From the NCBI GenBank assembly GCA_024402475.1, contig JAKSTQ010000005.1, positions 62,001 through 126,000 of the forward strand: a DNA stretch of 64,000 nt, given 5' to 3'. Of this stretch, positions 18,587 to 27,747 are shown in pieces. The notes beneath the pieces were generated by a model. That model saw only the letters and a program-made list of their open reading frames with translations, searched no databases and was not told the origin of the DNA. Origin of the DNA: Treponema sp. Lineage in GTDB: Bacteria > Spirochaetota > Spirochaetia > Treponematales > Treponemataceae. The first letter of the stretch is position 1, and every line of letters starts with the position of its first letter. Made by a program: the position numbers and the translations under genes.

Positions 18587-21193
18587 ATGAAGGTATTATC
18601 TTCACGTGCCAAAAGACTTATTGTTGCTTTAGCTCAGGATGAAGGGCGTAAAAGCGGCAGTTCCTATATTTTACCTGAACATGTTATTCTTGCAATGTTA
18701 AAAAGTGCAGACGGAGTAGGTTATGCGCTTTTGCTTTGCCTTAATGTAAATGTTTTAAACTACCAGCTTGCACTTGAACAGAGTCTTGTTCCTACAAATC
18801 CTGTTACAAATCATAATGGTGAAATTCCTCCAAGCCGACGCCTTAATTCCCTTATCGAAGCTGCTCAGATAGAAGCCCGTTCCTTACGAGATGATTATGT
18901 TGGAACAGAACATATTATTCTTGCTGCAATCAGAGAAGACAGAAGTATTACAAACAGATACTTTATGCGCAGCGGTCTTGATTTTGATCAGATCCGCGCA
19001 CTTGTTCCACAGGCAAGAAAACGCATTCCTTCAAGCATGGTAGATAAAGGCAACCAGAAATTCCAGTCACTTCTTCTTGAAGAAATTCTTGGAACCGATG
19101 ATGCGGCTTTACACGAAGATCTTCCTTCTGGCGATAAAGAAAAACGCAAGGACAAAAAGCAGTCGTTCCTTGCAGAATTCAGCCGCGACCTTACAAAAGA
19201 ATGCCGTGAAAATTCTATTGATCCTATTGTTGGCCGATCAAAAGAACTTGCCCGTGTAATTCAGATTCTTTCGCGAAGGACAAAAAATAATCCGCTTTTG
19301 ATTGGTGAACCTGGTGTAGGTAAAACTGCAATTGTTGAAGGTTTGAGCCAGGCAATTGTTAAAGGACAGGTACCTTATAATCTTCTTAAAAAAAGAATTC
19401 TTGTGCTTGATCTTGGTGCCCTTATTGCAGGAACAAAATACCGCGGTGACTTTGAGGACCGTCTCAAGAAAATTATGAATGAAGTTAAAGAAGATAAAAA
19501 TATTCTTCTTTTTATTGATGAACTTCATACAATAATCGGTGCCGGCGGACAGGCAGGGCAGATGGATGCATCCAATATGCTCAAGCCGGCATTAAGCCGC
19601 GGCGAAATCCAGATTATCGGTGCCACAACATTCAAGGAATACCGCAAGTATCTTGAAAAAGATTCTGCATTTGAAAGACGATTCCAGGTTGTTAAAGTTG
19701 ATGAACCTGATGACGGTGAAACTTTTTCTATTCTTGAAGGCATCCGCAAAAAGTACGAAGAATTCCACAATGTTGTTTATAACGATGATGTAATTCCCGC
19801 AATCGTAAAACTTTCTCACAGATATATTCCTGAACGATTCTTACCGGATAAGGCAATTGATATTCTTGATGAAGCTGGTGCTGAAAAAAAGATTTCAGAA
19901 GAATTAAAACCTGCTGAACTTACAGAACTTGAAAAAAGCATCGATCAGCTTACAGAAGAAAAGAAACTTCTTGTTGCAAACCAGGACTACGAAAGTGCAG
20001 CACTTGTTCGTGATAAGGTTGTTTCACTTAAAAAACGCCTTGAAGAATTCAGCGAATACTGGCAGACAACTAATTCAAGAACACGCAAAGAAGTAACAGC
20101 AAGCGATGTTTGCCGCGTTATCAGTACAATGACAGGTATTCCTGCAGAAGATCTTGACGATACTCAGACACAGAAACTTATTCACATGGAAGAAGAACTT
20201 CATAAGACAGTTGTAGGCCAGGAAGAAGCAGTTTCTCTTATTTCAAGCAGTATCCGCCGCAGCCGTGCAGGTGTTTCAAGTACAGCCCGTCCTATGGGAT
20301 CATTTATTTTCCTTGGACCTACCGGTGTTGGTAAAACAAAACTTGCCAAGACTCTTGCAAAATTTCTTTTTGGAACAGAAGATTCTCTTTTAAGAATTGA
20401 TATGTCAGATTTCATGGAACGCCATACAGCAAGCCGTCTTGTTGGTGCTCCTCCAGGATACGTAGGTTATGAAGAAGGCGGAGTTCTTACAGAAAAAGTA
20501 AGGCAGCATCCTTATTCAGTTATTCTTTTTGATGAAATTGAAAAGGCTCATTCAGATATTTTCAATCTTTTGCTTCAGGTTCTTGAAGAAGGTGAACTGA
20601 CTGACGGTCTTGGACATACAGTTTCTTTCCGAAATACAGTTATTATCATGACAAGTAATGCCGGTGCCCGTGAAATCATTAACGAAAACCGCATGGGCTT
20701 TATCGGAAAAACAGATGATGAACAGGTTGACTATAAGGAAATCAAAGCCAGCGCTGTTGCAGAACTTAAAAAGATTATGCGCCCTGAACTTATCAACCGT
20801 ATTGATGACATTATCGTATTTGGAGCGCTCACTAAAAAAGAAGTTTCAGCAATTCTTGATATTCAGCTTGGCGAACTTGAAAACCGCATTTCTCAGCAGA
20901 AAATTACTCTTGAAGTTACTTCAAAGGCTAAAAAATATCTTTGCGATAACGGCTATGAAGTTACAATGGGCGCCCGTCCTATGAGAAGAATCATTCAGCG
21001 GGAAATTGAAGATCCGTTAAGCCTTTTGATTCTTTCAAGAACTTCAAAAGACAGCGCAACAGTTTGTGTTGATTTTGCAAAGGATAAGCTTACCGTTGAA
21101 TTCAAGAAAACAGATTCATCTTTGGAACAGGATAAGCCTGCAAAGAAAAAGCGTGTAAGAAAAACTTCCGCAGTAACAAAAGACCAGAAATAA
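18587..21193 (+). CDS. clpC: AAA+ unfoldase ClpC
   Basis: An 868-residue Hsp100 protein: a duplicated Clp N domain (1-145), a first AAA+ module with Walker A GEPGVGKT at 240-247, a UVR-type middle domain (about 454-489, [13 protein letters not shown]), a second AAA+ module with GPTGVGKT at 577-584, and a Lys-rich C-terminal tail. It unfolds substrates for ClpP and is the partner of McsA/McsB. Glutamates E31 (LPEH) and E108 (GTEH) of the N domain, positions associated with phosphoarginine docking in Bacillus, are present. A GAGGG Shine-Dalgarno sequence precedes the ATG. No ctsR gene accompanies the cluster. Confidence 0.95.
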   Translation: MKVLSSRAKRLIVALAQDEGRKSGSSYILPEHVILAMLKSADGVGYALLLCLNVNVLNYQLALEQSLVPTNPVTNHNGEIPPSRRLNSLIEAAQIEARSLRDDYVGTEHIILAAIREDRSITNRYFMRSGLDFDQIRALVPQARKRIPSSMVDKGNQKFQSLLLEEILGTDDAALHEDLPSGDKEKRKDKKQSFLAEFSRDLTKECRENSIDPIVGRSKELARVIQILSRRTKNNPLLIGEPGVGKTAIVEGLSQAIVKGQVPYNLLKKRILVLDLGALIAGTKYRGDFEDRLKKIMNEVKEDKNILLFIDELHTIIGAGGQAGQMDASNMLKPALSRGEIQIIGATTFKEYRKYLEKDSAFERRFQVVKVDEPDDGETFSILEGIRKKYEEFHNVVYNDDVIPAIVKLSHRYIPERFLPDKAIDILDEAGAEKKISEELKPAELTELEKSIDQLTEEKKLLVANQDYESAALVRDKVVSLKKRLEEFSEYWQTTNSRTRKEVTASDVCRVISTMTGIPAEDLDDTQTQKLIHMEEELHKTVVGQEEAVSLISSSIRRSRAGVSSTARPMGSFIFLGPTGVGKTKLAKTLAKFLFGTEDSLLRIDMSDFMERHTASRLVGAPPGYVGYEEGGVLTEKVRQHPYSVILFDEIEKAHSDIFNLLLQVLEEGELTDGLGHTVSFRNTVIIMTSNAGAREIINENRMGFIGKTDDEQVDYKEIKASAVAELKKIMRPELINRIDDIIVFGALTKKEVSAILDIQLGELENRISQQKITLEVTSKAKKYLCDNGYEVTMGARPMRRIIQREIEDPLSLLILSRTSKDSATVCVDFAKDKLTVEFKKTDSSLEQDKPAKKKRVRKTSAVTKDQK

Positions 21194-21215
21194 AAATATT
21201 TCAAAAAAGCCTTTA

Positions 21216-21244
21216 TTGTTTAAGGCGGCCAAAATCACTATAAT
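21216..21244 (+). promoter_or_regulatory. Promoter of the avtA-like gene (leaderless geometry)
   Basis: TTGTTT at 21216-21221, a 17-nt spacer and a perfect TATAAT at 21239-21244. The ATG is at 21251, 6 nt after the -10 box, so the transcript should start at or next to the start codon. There is no Shine-Dalgarno sequence. Confidence 0.7.
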
Positions 21245-21250
21245 AGCAGT

Positions 21251-22552
21251 ATGAAAAATATTGAATTCAGTGATTTTGGTAAAAAACTTTGCGGAGAATC
21301 TGGTATTCTGCAGCTTATGGATGATCTTGGTAAACCGATGCCTCCTGATATGCCAGTTTACAGACTTGGAGGCGGAAACCCTGCTTCAATTCCAGGCATA
21401 GAAAAGATTTACCGCGAACGAATGCAGTATATTCTTAATCATAATGATGATTTTGAACAGCTTATCGGTAAATATGATGCGCCACAGGGAAGAATGTCAT
21501 TCCTTGATGATGTTGCGCAGTATCTTTCTTCTAAATACGGATGGAAAATTACAGGTAAAAATATTGCCGTAACAAACGGAAGTCAGAGCGCCTGTTTCTA
21601 TCTTTTCAATCTTTTTGCAGGAACTTTTAACGCAGGCAAAAAGAAAAAATCAATTATTTGTCCTCTGGTTCCTGAATATATCGGTTATGCCGACCAGGGA
21701 ATTGAAAACGACATGTTTGTAGGTATTCCTGCAGATTATACCGTATTCAATGACCATACATTCAAATACAACATTAATTTTGAACGCCTGGAAAAATATC
21801 TTGAAGAACATGACGATGCTGGTGCCATGGTTGTAAGCCGTCCTACAAATCCAACAGGAAACGTTCTTACAAATGACGAAATTCTGCATTTGAGCCGCCT
21901 TTCTAAAGAATATGACATTCCTTTAATCATTGATAATGCTTACGGTCTGCCATGGCCTCATATTATTTTTGATGAAGAAGCAGTTCCTTACTGGGACGAA
22001 AATGTAATACTTTCAATGAGTCTTTCAAAAATCGGACTTCCATCGTTAAGAACAGGAATTGTAATTGCTGACGAAAGAATCGTTACAGCTTTGTCTAACC
22101 TTAACGCCATTGCAGCCCTTGCTTCCGGTTCTGTTGGACAGGAACTTGCCGGTTCATTGATTAAAGATGGAACACTGGTAGAAGCTGCTGATAAAATTGT
22201 CCGTCCTTTCTATCACGAAAAATCAAAGAAAACCGTTGAACACATTCATAAATGCTTTGCAGGAACAAATTATGCAGTCCATAAATCAGAAGGCGCAATC
22301 TTTTTGTGGCTTTTGATGCCTGATCTTACAATTCCTACAAAAGAATTCTATTCAAAACTCAAGGAACGCGGCGTTATCGTTGTTCCTGGAGAATATTTCT
22401 TCTTTGGAAATGCAGTTGATTCAAGCCTTCCTCCTGTAGAATCTCATCCTCACTATGACAAGTGTATCCGCATGAATTATGCAGGCCCTGAAAAAGAAGT
22501 AGAAAAGGGTATTGCTATCATTGCAGAAATGTATAAAAAGTACTCAAAATAA
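21251..22552 (+). CDS. avtA: Valine-pyruvate aminotransferase-like PLP enzyme
   Basis: A 433-residue fold-type I aminotransferase. The N-terminus (SGILQLMDDLGK at 17-28, RLGGGNPASIPG at 38-49) matches AvtA proteins. N199 and P201 (RPTNPTGN), D228 (IIDNAYG) and the Schiff-base lysine K260 (SLSKIGLPS) are all present. AvtA transfers an amino group between valine and pyruvate in the cytoplasm. It has its own promoter with leaderless geometry and is followed by a hairpin that probably terminates it. Confidence 0.87.
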   Translation: MKNIEFSDFGKKLCGESGILQLMDDLGKPMPPDMPVYRLGGGNPASIPGIEKIYRERMQYILNHNDDFEQLIGKYDAPQGRMSFLDDVAQYLSSKYGWKITGKNIAVTNGSQSACFYLFNLFAGTFNAGKKKKSIICPLVPEYIGYADQGIENDMFVGIPADYTVFNDHTFKYNINFERLEKYLEEHDDAGAMVVSRPTNPTGNVLTNDEILHLSRLSKEYDIPLIIDNAYGLPWPHIIFDEEAVPYWDENVILSMSLSKIGLPSLRTGIVIADERIVTALSNLNAIAALASGSVGQELAGSLIKDGTLVEAADKIVRPFYHEKSKKTVEHIHKCFAGTNYAVHKSEGAIFLWLLMPDLTIPTKEFYSKLKERGVIVVPGEYFFFGNAVDSSLPPVESHPHYDKCIRMNYAGPEKEVEKGIAIIAEMYKKYSK

Positions 22553-22568
22553 TCAATTTGAATAAATA

Positions 22569-22597
22569 TTGATAATTCATAAATCCCGTTATATAAT
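22569..22597 (+). promoter_or_regulatory. Promoter of the phosphoribosyltransferase gene, inside a hairpin
   Basis: TTGATA at 22569-22574, a 17-nt spacer and TATAAT at 22592-22597, a near-consensus promoter. The -10 box lies in the loop region of the hairpin described at 22581-22628. The predicted start site is near 22604, giving a leader of about 25 nt without a Shine-Dalgarno sequence. Confidence 0.7.
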
Positions 22598-22628
22598 AGT
22601 TAAACACTATATATTGCGGGATTTTTTT
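22581..22628 (+). terminator. Hairpin plus T-run between avtA and the phosphoribosyltransferase gene
   Basis: AAATCCCG at 22581-22588 pairs perfectly with CGGGATTT at 22617-22624, and the T-run reaches 22628, directly against the next ATG (22629). Inside the loop, TATATA-type sequences on both sides can extend the pairing. Read from avtA this looks like an intrinsic terminator; the downstream gene's -10 box is in its loop. Confidence 0.6.
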
Positions 22629-23243
22629 ATGATTAAAGAGTTTCTTCCATATGATAAAGTACGAAATGATGCATTAAAACTTGCTCATAGAATCTATAAT
22701 GACGGATTTGTTCCTGATGTTTTATATACTTCACTGAGAGGCGGCGCCTATATGGCAAATGTCATCTCAGAATATTTTAAGATTGTTCGAAAAGACAAAC
22801 ATCCTGTTCTTTATGCGGCAATGGTAGCCCGTTCTTATAATGGTGTCCGTTCCCGTTCAAATAATGTCTTGATTGACGGATGGACTTATCCGCCAGAACG
22901 CCTTCGCCCGGGAGATAAAATTCTTCTTGTTGATGATATTTTTGACTCAGGCAACACAATCAATGCACTTGCAGAAATCCTTCTTAACCGCGGAATTCCA
23001 AGAGAAGACCTTAAGGTTGTTGTTCACGATTATAAATTCTTCACATATAAAGATATTCAGCATCCGATTCAGCCTGATTATTACTGCCGTAAATTTGAAA
23101 TTACAAAACCGGAAGAAGACCGCTGGATTCATTATATGAGCCATGAACTTATCGGGCTTTCAAAAGAAGATCTTGAAGAGCACTATTACAAAGATGATCC
23201 TGAACTTAAAGAGGTTCTTGATCCTATTTTAGGAAATAACTGA
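22629..23243 (+). CDS. Phosphoribosyltransferase-family protein (nucleobase type)
   Basis: A 204-residue protein starting at ATG 22629. The PRPP-binding signature ILLVDDIFDSGNT lies near 98-110, and SLRGG near 35-39 is the pyrophosphate loop. The arrangement fits the xanthine/guanine/hypoxanthine phosphoribosyltransferase group, which salvages purine bases; the base specificity is not determinable. An upstream TTG would add 20 residues but coincides with the -35 box and is rejected. The stop overlaps the next start (TGATG). Confidence 0.82.
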   Translation: MIKEFLPYDKVRNDALKLAHRIYNDGFVPDVLYTSLRGGAYMANVISEYFKIVRKDKHPVLYAAMVARSYNGVRSRSNNVLIDGWTYPPERLRPGDKILLVDDIFDSGNTINALAEILLNRGIPREDLKVVVHDYKFFTYKDIQHPIQPDYYCRKFEITKPEEDRWIHYMSHELIGLSKEDLEEHYYKDDPELKEVLDPILGNN

Positions 23244-25360
23244 TGATTAAAAAATTACTCTGTTACGCATTTTTATCTCTTAGTGCATTTGCTTTTGCTG
23301 ATGTAAAAATCATGAATCCTGTTCCTGGAACATGGGCAAATAAACAGGTGCTGATGATCGAAGCTAGTGAAGGTGAATCAGTATTTTATTCACTTTCTGG
23401 TGAAGATCCTTTAGAAAGCGGTTTTGCTTATGACGGCCCTGTTTTTATTGATCTTTCAGGCGAAGTAAAAATTACAGTTGCTGCTATCGACAATTCAAAA
23501 AAGAAAACAGCTTATTCAGTTGAATACACTGTTGTAGAACCTGATTATGAGGGCCTTACAGAAAACCAGATTTCTTTTGTAAGAAAAGTTACAGCAAGAC
23601 CTAAATTTGATCTTCCATGCGGAACAATCCTTCCTGTGCCAGACGGTGTGAGCTACAGTTTTGCTTTAGACAGTGAGACCTATGTAGAAAATGCTTCTGA
23701 CCTTTTTGTTTCTGATTTGAATACTGTTGACAGATATTCTCCTGTTGCACTGAATATGCCTAACGGACAGAACTACAGATTTATTCTTCACAGCATTCCT
23801 GTCATTCAGGGTGAATATTCAAAACGTGAAGTTCCATTTAGAATCGTTGACTGGAGCAAGATTGAATTTACTGACAGAAAAATGATTTACAGCGTAGACG
23901 GTTCCTGGTGGAAAGGCTGGAAAGAAGAAGTTATCATTGACAGAAATGTTCCTCACACAGTTCAGTGGCAGAACGTAGATTATAATTCTTCAAATCCAAT
24001 CGAAACTTTTGTAATTCCGGCAAGTCCTGCGATTAAAACAATAATTAACAATGACCGCACTGTAACTTTAAGTCTTGCAGGCAGCGATGATTTTAGAATT
24101 GCAGAGTGCGAAAATAAAGATAAACTTACAACTTCTTCAGTTGCAAAAGGACTTTATAAAGAAATTGTTTTTGACTGCTACAAGGGAGAAAAATACACCG
24201 AAAGTTTCCCATTTGATGTTTATTACGACAATGTTTATCAGGGAACTCTCATAGCAGGAATTACTGTTTCAAAACAGAAACCAGCTTCTCCTGTAATTGA
24301 TTATGGCGTCAGTTCTTTTTCAAGGGATAATGTAAAAGTTTCAATTACTACAGAAGATGACCTTACAGTTTACTATTACATCTATCCTGGCTATTCATTG
24401 ACTATTGATGATGTTATAGAAAATAACGTAGCTAAGCTTGAATCAATTGTAACAAAAGATAAAGAAGCTGTTTATAAATGTCTTGAAGAAACAACTTTAG
24501 ATGTTGTGAATGATTCTGAAAACGCAATGGCATATGTTGTAACAGCCTATGCTGTTGATAAATGGCAGAATGTTTCAGATGCTGCTACAGAATTCTTTAT
24601 TATCGATAGAGTTAATTTTTTCTTAGGCAGCCGTGTTACAAAAGCAATGCCTGATGGAACAGTTCTGCATCCATTCAATAATCTTAAGGATCTTGAAAAT
24701 ATTGTAAATGACAATAAGTTTACACGAATCATCGTTCTTGACAGCAGTGATAAAATCAGTGATGACATTGTATTTAAATCAAATGTTGAAATTGCAGGAA
24801 CAAATTCTACATCCCTTAAGTTTGATTGTGATTCAACATTAAATGTAGAAAATGCAAGCCTTTGTCTTAACACAATTGTTCTCGAAAAAGATTTTGCTGA
24901 TGAATGTCAGGTAAACACTTTCATAAACGGAACAACTGCGCTGGTAGATTTAAAAGACTGCGAAATCATTTATAACGGCGGAAAAAATGCTACAGCTTTG
25001 AATCTGTCTAATTCAGTGCTCTCTGTAGCTGACTCTGGAATTACAGTAAATGCAAGTGAATATGCCTGCTGTATTTCACAGAGAAATACTTCTTCTACGA
25101 TTAAAAAAGCAAGACTTGTAACTGTCTGTTCAACAGGTGTAAATGTTTCCTGCAAAAACGGCACTTTCAATATGACTGAATCAAACTGCCAGGTTAACGG
25201 AACATTTGGCCGCGTTGCAGAATTTTTTGCCGTAAAAGGATCTGTTACAAACTGTGACTTTACTGCACTGAACCTGTTAAAGAATCTCAATACAAAAGCT
25301 TTGTGGCTTGACGAAAAATCTTCTGTAACACAGAAAGGTAATAAAGTAAAGGGATTTTAA
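23243..25360 (+). CDS. Large secreted protein, chitobiase/FN3-like N-terminus and beta-helix-like C-terminus
   Basis: A 705-residue protein with a signal peptide (hydrophobic core, AFA before D20). Residues about 24-98 (NPVPGTW, VFYSLSGEDP, ITVAAIDN) resemble the CHB_HEX_C / chitobiase C-terminal beta-sandwich that often decorates secreted treponemal proteins. From about 480 to the end, short strands ending in Asn/Cys turns (LNVENASLCLNTIVL, NATALNLSNSVLSVA) suggest a right-handed beta-helix. No catalytic site is recognised. Likely periplasmic or surface-exposed; function unknown. Confidence 0.6.
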   Translation: MIKKLLCYAFLSLSAFAFADVKIMNPVPGTWANKQVLMIEASEGESVFYSLSGEDPLESGFAYDGPVFIDLSGEVKITVAAIDNSKKKTAYSVEYTVVEPDYEGLTENQISFVRKVTARPKFDLPCGTILPVPDGVSYSFALDSETYVENASDLFVSDLNTVDRYSPVALNMPNGQNYRFILHSIPVIQGEYSKREVPFRIVDWSKIEFTDRKMIYSVDGSWWKGWKEEVIIDRNVPHTVQWQNVDYNSSNPIETFVIPASPAIKTIINNDRTVTLSLAGSDDFRIAECENKDKLTTSSVAKGLYKEIVFDCYKGEKYTESFPFDVYYDNVYQGTLIAGITVSKQKPASPVIDYGVSSFSRDNVKVSITTEDDLTVYYYIYPGYSLTIDDVIENNVAKLESIVTKDKEAVYKCLEETTLDVVNDSENAMAYVVTAYAVDKWQNVSDAATEFFIIDRVNFFLGSRVTKAMPDGTVLHPFNNLKDLENIVNDNKFTRIIVLDSSDKISDDIVFKSNVEIAGTNSTSLKFDCDSTLNVENASLCLNTIVLEKDFADECQVNTFINGTTALVDLKDCEIIYNGGKNATALNLSNSVLSVADSGITVNASEYACCISQRNTSSTIKKARLVTVCSTGVNVSCKNGTFNMTESNCQVNGTFGRVAEFFAVKGSVTNCDFTALNLLKNLNTKALWLDEKSSVTQKGNKVKGF

Positions 25361-25365
25361 TAGTT

Positions 25366-25959
25366 ATGATAATCTGTGGTTTAGATGAAGCAGGACGTGG
25401 ACCTCTTGCAGGCCCCGTTACTGCAGGAGCAGTTATACTTCCGCCGTCATTTCCCATTGAGATTCTTAATGATTCAAAAAAGCTTTCAGAAAAGAAAAGG
25501 GAAGCAGCATTTGAACTGATTAAGGAAAAGGCATTGTGGGGACTTGGTGTCATTGACCATGAGACAATTGACCGCATAAATATTCTTCAGGCAAGTATGA
25601 CTGCAATGAAAGAAGCCTTTAACATTATGTATCTTAAGCTGCCTCAATGGTGCAAAGACAATAATTTAAATCCTGCGGATTATGAAATTCAGAATATAAA
25701 ATGCCTTGCAGACGGAACTTTTATTCCGCCTGTTAACTGTTACTGTGAATGTGAACCAAAAGCTGACGGCAAATACCCTGAAGTTATGGCTGCAAGTATA
25801 ATTGCAAAAGTTTCCCGTGACCGCATAATGGTTGAATATGATAAGCTTTATCCAGAATACGGTTATGCAAAACATAAGGGTTATCCAACAAAAGCTCATA
25901 AAGAAATCTGTAAAAAAATCGGACCATCGCCAATTCAGCGAATGTGTTTTTCCTATTAA
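25366..25959 (+). CDS. rnhB: Ribonuclease HII
   Basis: A 197-residue enzyme with the RNase HII signature GLDEAGRGPLAGPV at the N-terminus. The active-site carboxylates are D7, E8, D116 (LADG) and probably D152 (AKVSRD). It cleaves RNA 5' of single ribonucleotides embedded in DNA and removes RNA from hybrids. It begins 5 nt after the previous gene without an obvious Shine-Dalgarno sequence. A bidirectional terminator follows its stop. Confidence 0.95.
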   Translation: MIICGLDEAGRGPLAGPVTAGAVILPPSFPIEILNDSKKLSEKKREAAFELIKEKALWGLGVIDHETIDRINILQASMTAMKEAFNIMYLKLPQWCKDNNLNPADYEIQNIKCLADGTFIPPVNCYCECEPKADGKYPEVMAASIIAKVSRDRIMVEYDKLYPEYGYAKHKGYPTKAHKEICKKIGPSPIQRMCFSY

Positions 25960-25965
25960 AAAAAA

Positions 25966-25993
25966 AACTGCTTTATAAAAGCAGTTCTTTTTT
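25966..25993. terminator. Bidirectional terminator between rnhB and the bpuR-like gene
   Basis: AACTGCTTT (25966-25974) pairs with AAAGCAGTT (25978-25986) around a 3-nt loop. A run of A's before the stem and a run of T's after it (through about 25994) supply U-tracts for transcripts from either side. The two flanking genes converge here. Confidence 0.9.
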
Positions 25994-26000
25994 TGTTGAA

Positions 26001-26423
26001 CTATTTGTCAGTTTTCTTAGAAACGATGTGAACGCGTCCTGTTTTCTTAAGCTGTGGAAGACTTAAGTGTTCAGCCTGTTCTTCTTTTGCTCCGCGTTTT
26101 CTGTAAACTTTCTTTGTTTTAGAAGCATCTGCAGAGTGTCCGAATTTTGCTTCTTTTGCTGCTTTCTTTTCTGCTTTTGCTTTAGCGCGTGCCTTTTTTT
26201 CTTTATCAATAAACCCAAGTGACTGGTCAAGACCTTTAGCAAATTTCTGCATGTCTTCTGCAAAGATTGCAATCTGATGACGGTCAAAGTCAGCACCATC
26301 GCGGCTTTTGCTTTCTACGATCTGCAAGAAAATGTCACCTGTACGGTTTTCTTTTACATTGAAAAAATAGGATCTGTTGTCCAGAACAACCTGTGTTGTA
26401 AACAATTCTCCACGAATACCCAT
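26001..26423 (-). CDS. PUR-domain nucleic-acid-binding protein (BpuR-like, DUF3276)
   Basis: A 140-residue protein. Residues 1-75 (MGIRGELFTTQV, YFFNVKENRTGDIFLQIVESK, FERH-like FDRHQIAIF) match the bacterial PUR-alpha fold of DUF3276/BpuR. The C-terminal half is strongly basic (runs of Lys/Ala, then KKVYRKRG). Borrelia BpuR binds single-stranded DNA and RNA and is reported to limit translation of its own mRNA. The start is the ATG complementary to 26421-26423, with a GGAGG Shine-Dalgarno sequence 5 nt upstream; a start four codons earlier would overlap that sequence. The leader contains a hairpin. Confidence 0.85.
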   Translation of the reverse strand: MGIRGELFTTQVVLDNRSYFFNVKENRTGDIFLQIVESKSRDGADFDRHQIAIFAEDMQKFAKGLDQSLGFIDKEKKARAKAKAEKKAAKEAKFGHSADASKTKKVYRKRGAKEEQAEHLSLPQLKKTGRVHIVSKKTDK

Positions 26424-26441
26424 AGTGTCCTCCAAAATGGT

Positions 26442-26469
26442 AAGCCGTCACAAATCTTCAATACGGCTT
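26442..26469 (-). promoter_or_regulatory. Hairpin in the 5' leader of the bpuR-like mRNA
   Basis: AAGCCGT at 26442-26448 and ACGGCTT at 26463-26469 form a perfect 7-bp stem with a 14-nt loop, ending about 14 nt before the GGAGG ribosome-binding site on the minus strand. Its position suits control of translation; autoregulation is inferred from Borrelia BpuR. Confidence 0.5.
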
Positions 26470-26502
26470 TAAGTCCTTCCCTGATTATGTTGTGGGATTT
26501 AT

Positions 26503-26530
26503 ATAATATGTAAATACCACAAATAAACAA
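26503..26530 (-). promoter_or_regulatory. Possible promoter of the bpuR-like gene
   Basis: On the minus strand: TTGTTT (26530-26525), a 16-nt spacer, TATTAT (26508-26503). The predicted start is near 26497, giving a leader of about 75 nt that contains the hairpin. Several AT-rich alternatives overlap. Confidence 0.4.
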
Positions 26531-26568
26531 TTTATTCAATACACAATGTATGAAAATCGTTGAAAAAT

Positions 26569-27747
26569 TTAGAACATGCTGCAAACTTCTTTGACAGCTT
26601 CAAAAAGTGCATCCATGTCTTCTTTTGTTGTCCAGTGACCAAAACTGAATCTTACTGCATTCTCCTGAAGTTTTGGATTTGTTCCCATTGCTTCAAGAAT
26701 TGGTCTGGAGTTCTTTCTTGCAGAACAGGCACTTCCTGTAGAGATTGAAAAACCTTTTGAATCAAGTGCTCTTACCATTACCTGTCCTGGAATTTTATCA
26801 AAGGCTGCCTGCAATACCCATGGTGAATAATTTTTTTCTGCAAAAGATTTATCGGTTCTGGTTTCTGGAATGACAGTGCATTTTGAAAGCCCTGAAAGTT
26901 TTTCGATAAACGATGCAGTAAGTTCCTGCTGAAGTTCAAAGCGGTCCTGGTTATTGTTTTTTGTAATTGCGTATTTTTCGATTGCTTTAGAAAAGGCAAG
27001 GGCACCAAATACATTTTCTGTTCCGCTTCTGATGTTCTGTTCCTGGCCGCCGCCGCGTAAAAATGGTTCTACCGGATTTTTAAGGTAAAGAATACCGATT
27101 CCTCGTGGCCCACCGATTTTATGTGCACTGAAAGCGGCGCTGTCAATGTCTGTACCTGCAAGTTCTACAGGAATTTTTCCGAGTGCCTGAACAAAGTCAA
27201 CATGAAATTTTGGTTTACGCTTTCCAGCTGATTTTTCTGTTATTGCTTTTGCAATTTCTTTTACATTTGAAATTGCGCCTGTTTCGTTGTTGACAGCCAT
27301 TACTGTAACATAAAGGGTGTCAGCATCAATCAAGTCTGTAATGCTTTGAGGCTGGATAATTCCGTTTTTGTCAGGATTTACTGAAACAACGTCATAGCCC
27401 ATTTTTTTAAGCATTAAAGACTGTTCGCGGATTGCAGGATGTTCTATCGCACTTACGATTATGCGGCCGTGTTTTTCAGGTCTGTTTAAAATTGAAAGCA
27501 GCGGAATGTGATCACTTTCTGTTCCGCCAGAAGTAAAGAAAATGTTTTCTGGTTTTACGCCTAAAGTTTTTGCACAGAGGCTGCGTGCATTATTCAATGC
27601 TTCTTTTGCAGTTGTTCCTGTTTTATAAATGCTTGAAGGATTTCCCCAGGCTGCAAAAGATTCTTCCAGGGACTGGGACAAAAGTTCTGTATCAAAAGGT
27701 GCAGTTGCAGCCCAGTCAAAATATTTATGTGAATCAATAGTTGTCAT
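26569..27747 (-). CDS. Cysteine desulfurase (NifS/IscS family)
   Basis: A 392-residue fold-type I PLP enzyme. Visible active-site residues are H103 (IEHPA), N154, D184 and Q187 (VDFVQA), the Schiff-base lysine K210 (SAHKIGGPRG) and the persulfide cysteine C341 in GSACSARK. It converts cysteine to alanine and passes sulfur to Fe-S cluster, thiamin or tRNA thiolation partners. No scaffold gene (iscU/nifU) is adjacent, so the route of the sulfur is open. It overlaps aroB by 4 nt and is the last gene of the tmk operon. Confidence 0.92.
   Translation of the reverse strand: MTTIDSHKYFDWAATAPFDTELLSQSLEESFAAWGNPSSIYKTGTTAKEALNNARSLCAKTLGVKPENIFFTSGGTESDHIPLLSILNRPEKHGRIIVSAIEHPAIREQSLMLKKMGYDVVSVNPDKNGIIQPQSITDLIDADTLYVTVMAVNNETGAISNVKEIAKAITEKSAGKRKPKFHVDFVQALGKIPVELAGTDIDSAAFSAHKIGGPRGIGILYLKNPVEPFLRGGGQEQNIRSGTENVFGALAFSKAIEKYAITKNNNQDRFELQQELTASFIEKLSGLSKCTVIPETRTDKSFAEKNYSPWVLQAAFDKIPGQVMVRALDSKGFSISTGSACSARKNSRPILEAMGTNPKLQENAVRFSFGHWTTKEDMDALFEAVKEVCSMF

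Noticed and set aside
21200..21228. Terminator after clpC
   Set aside because: Only a 5-bp GCCTT/AAGGC stem without a T-run is present.
22569..22628. TTG start giving a 20-residue longer phosphoribosyltransferase
   Set aside because: The TTG is the first three bases of the -35 box TTGATA; transcription is predicted to begin downstream of it.
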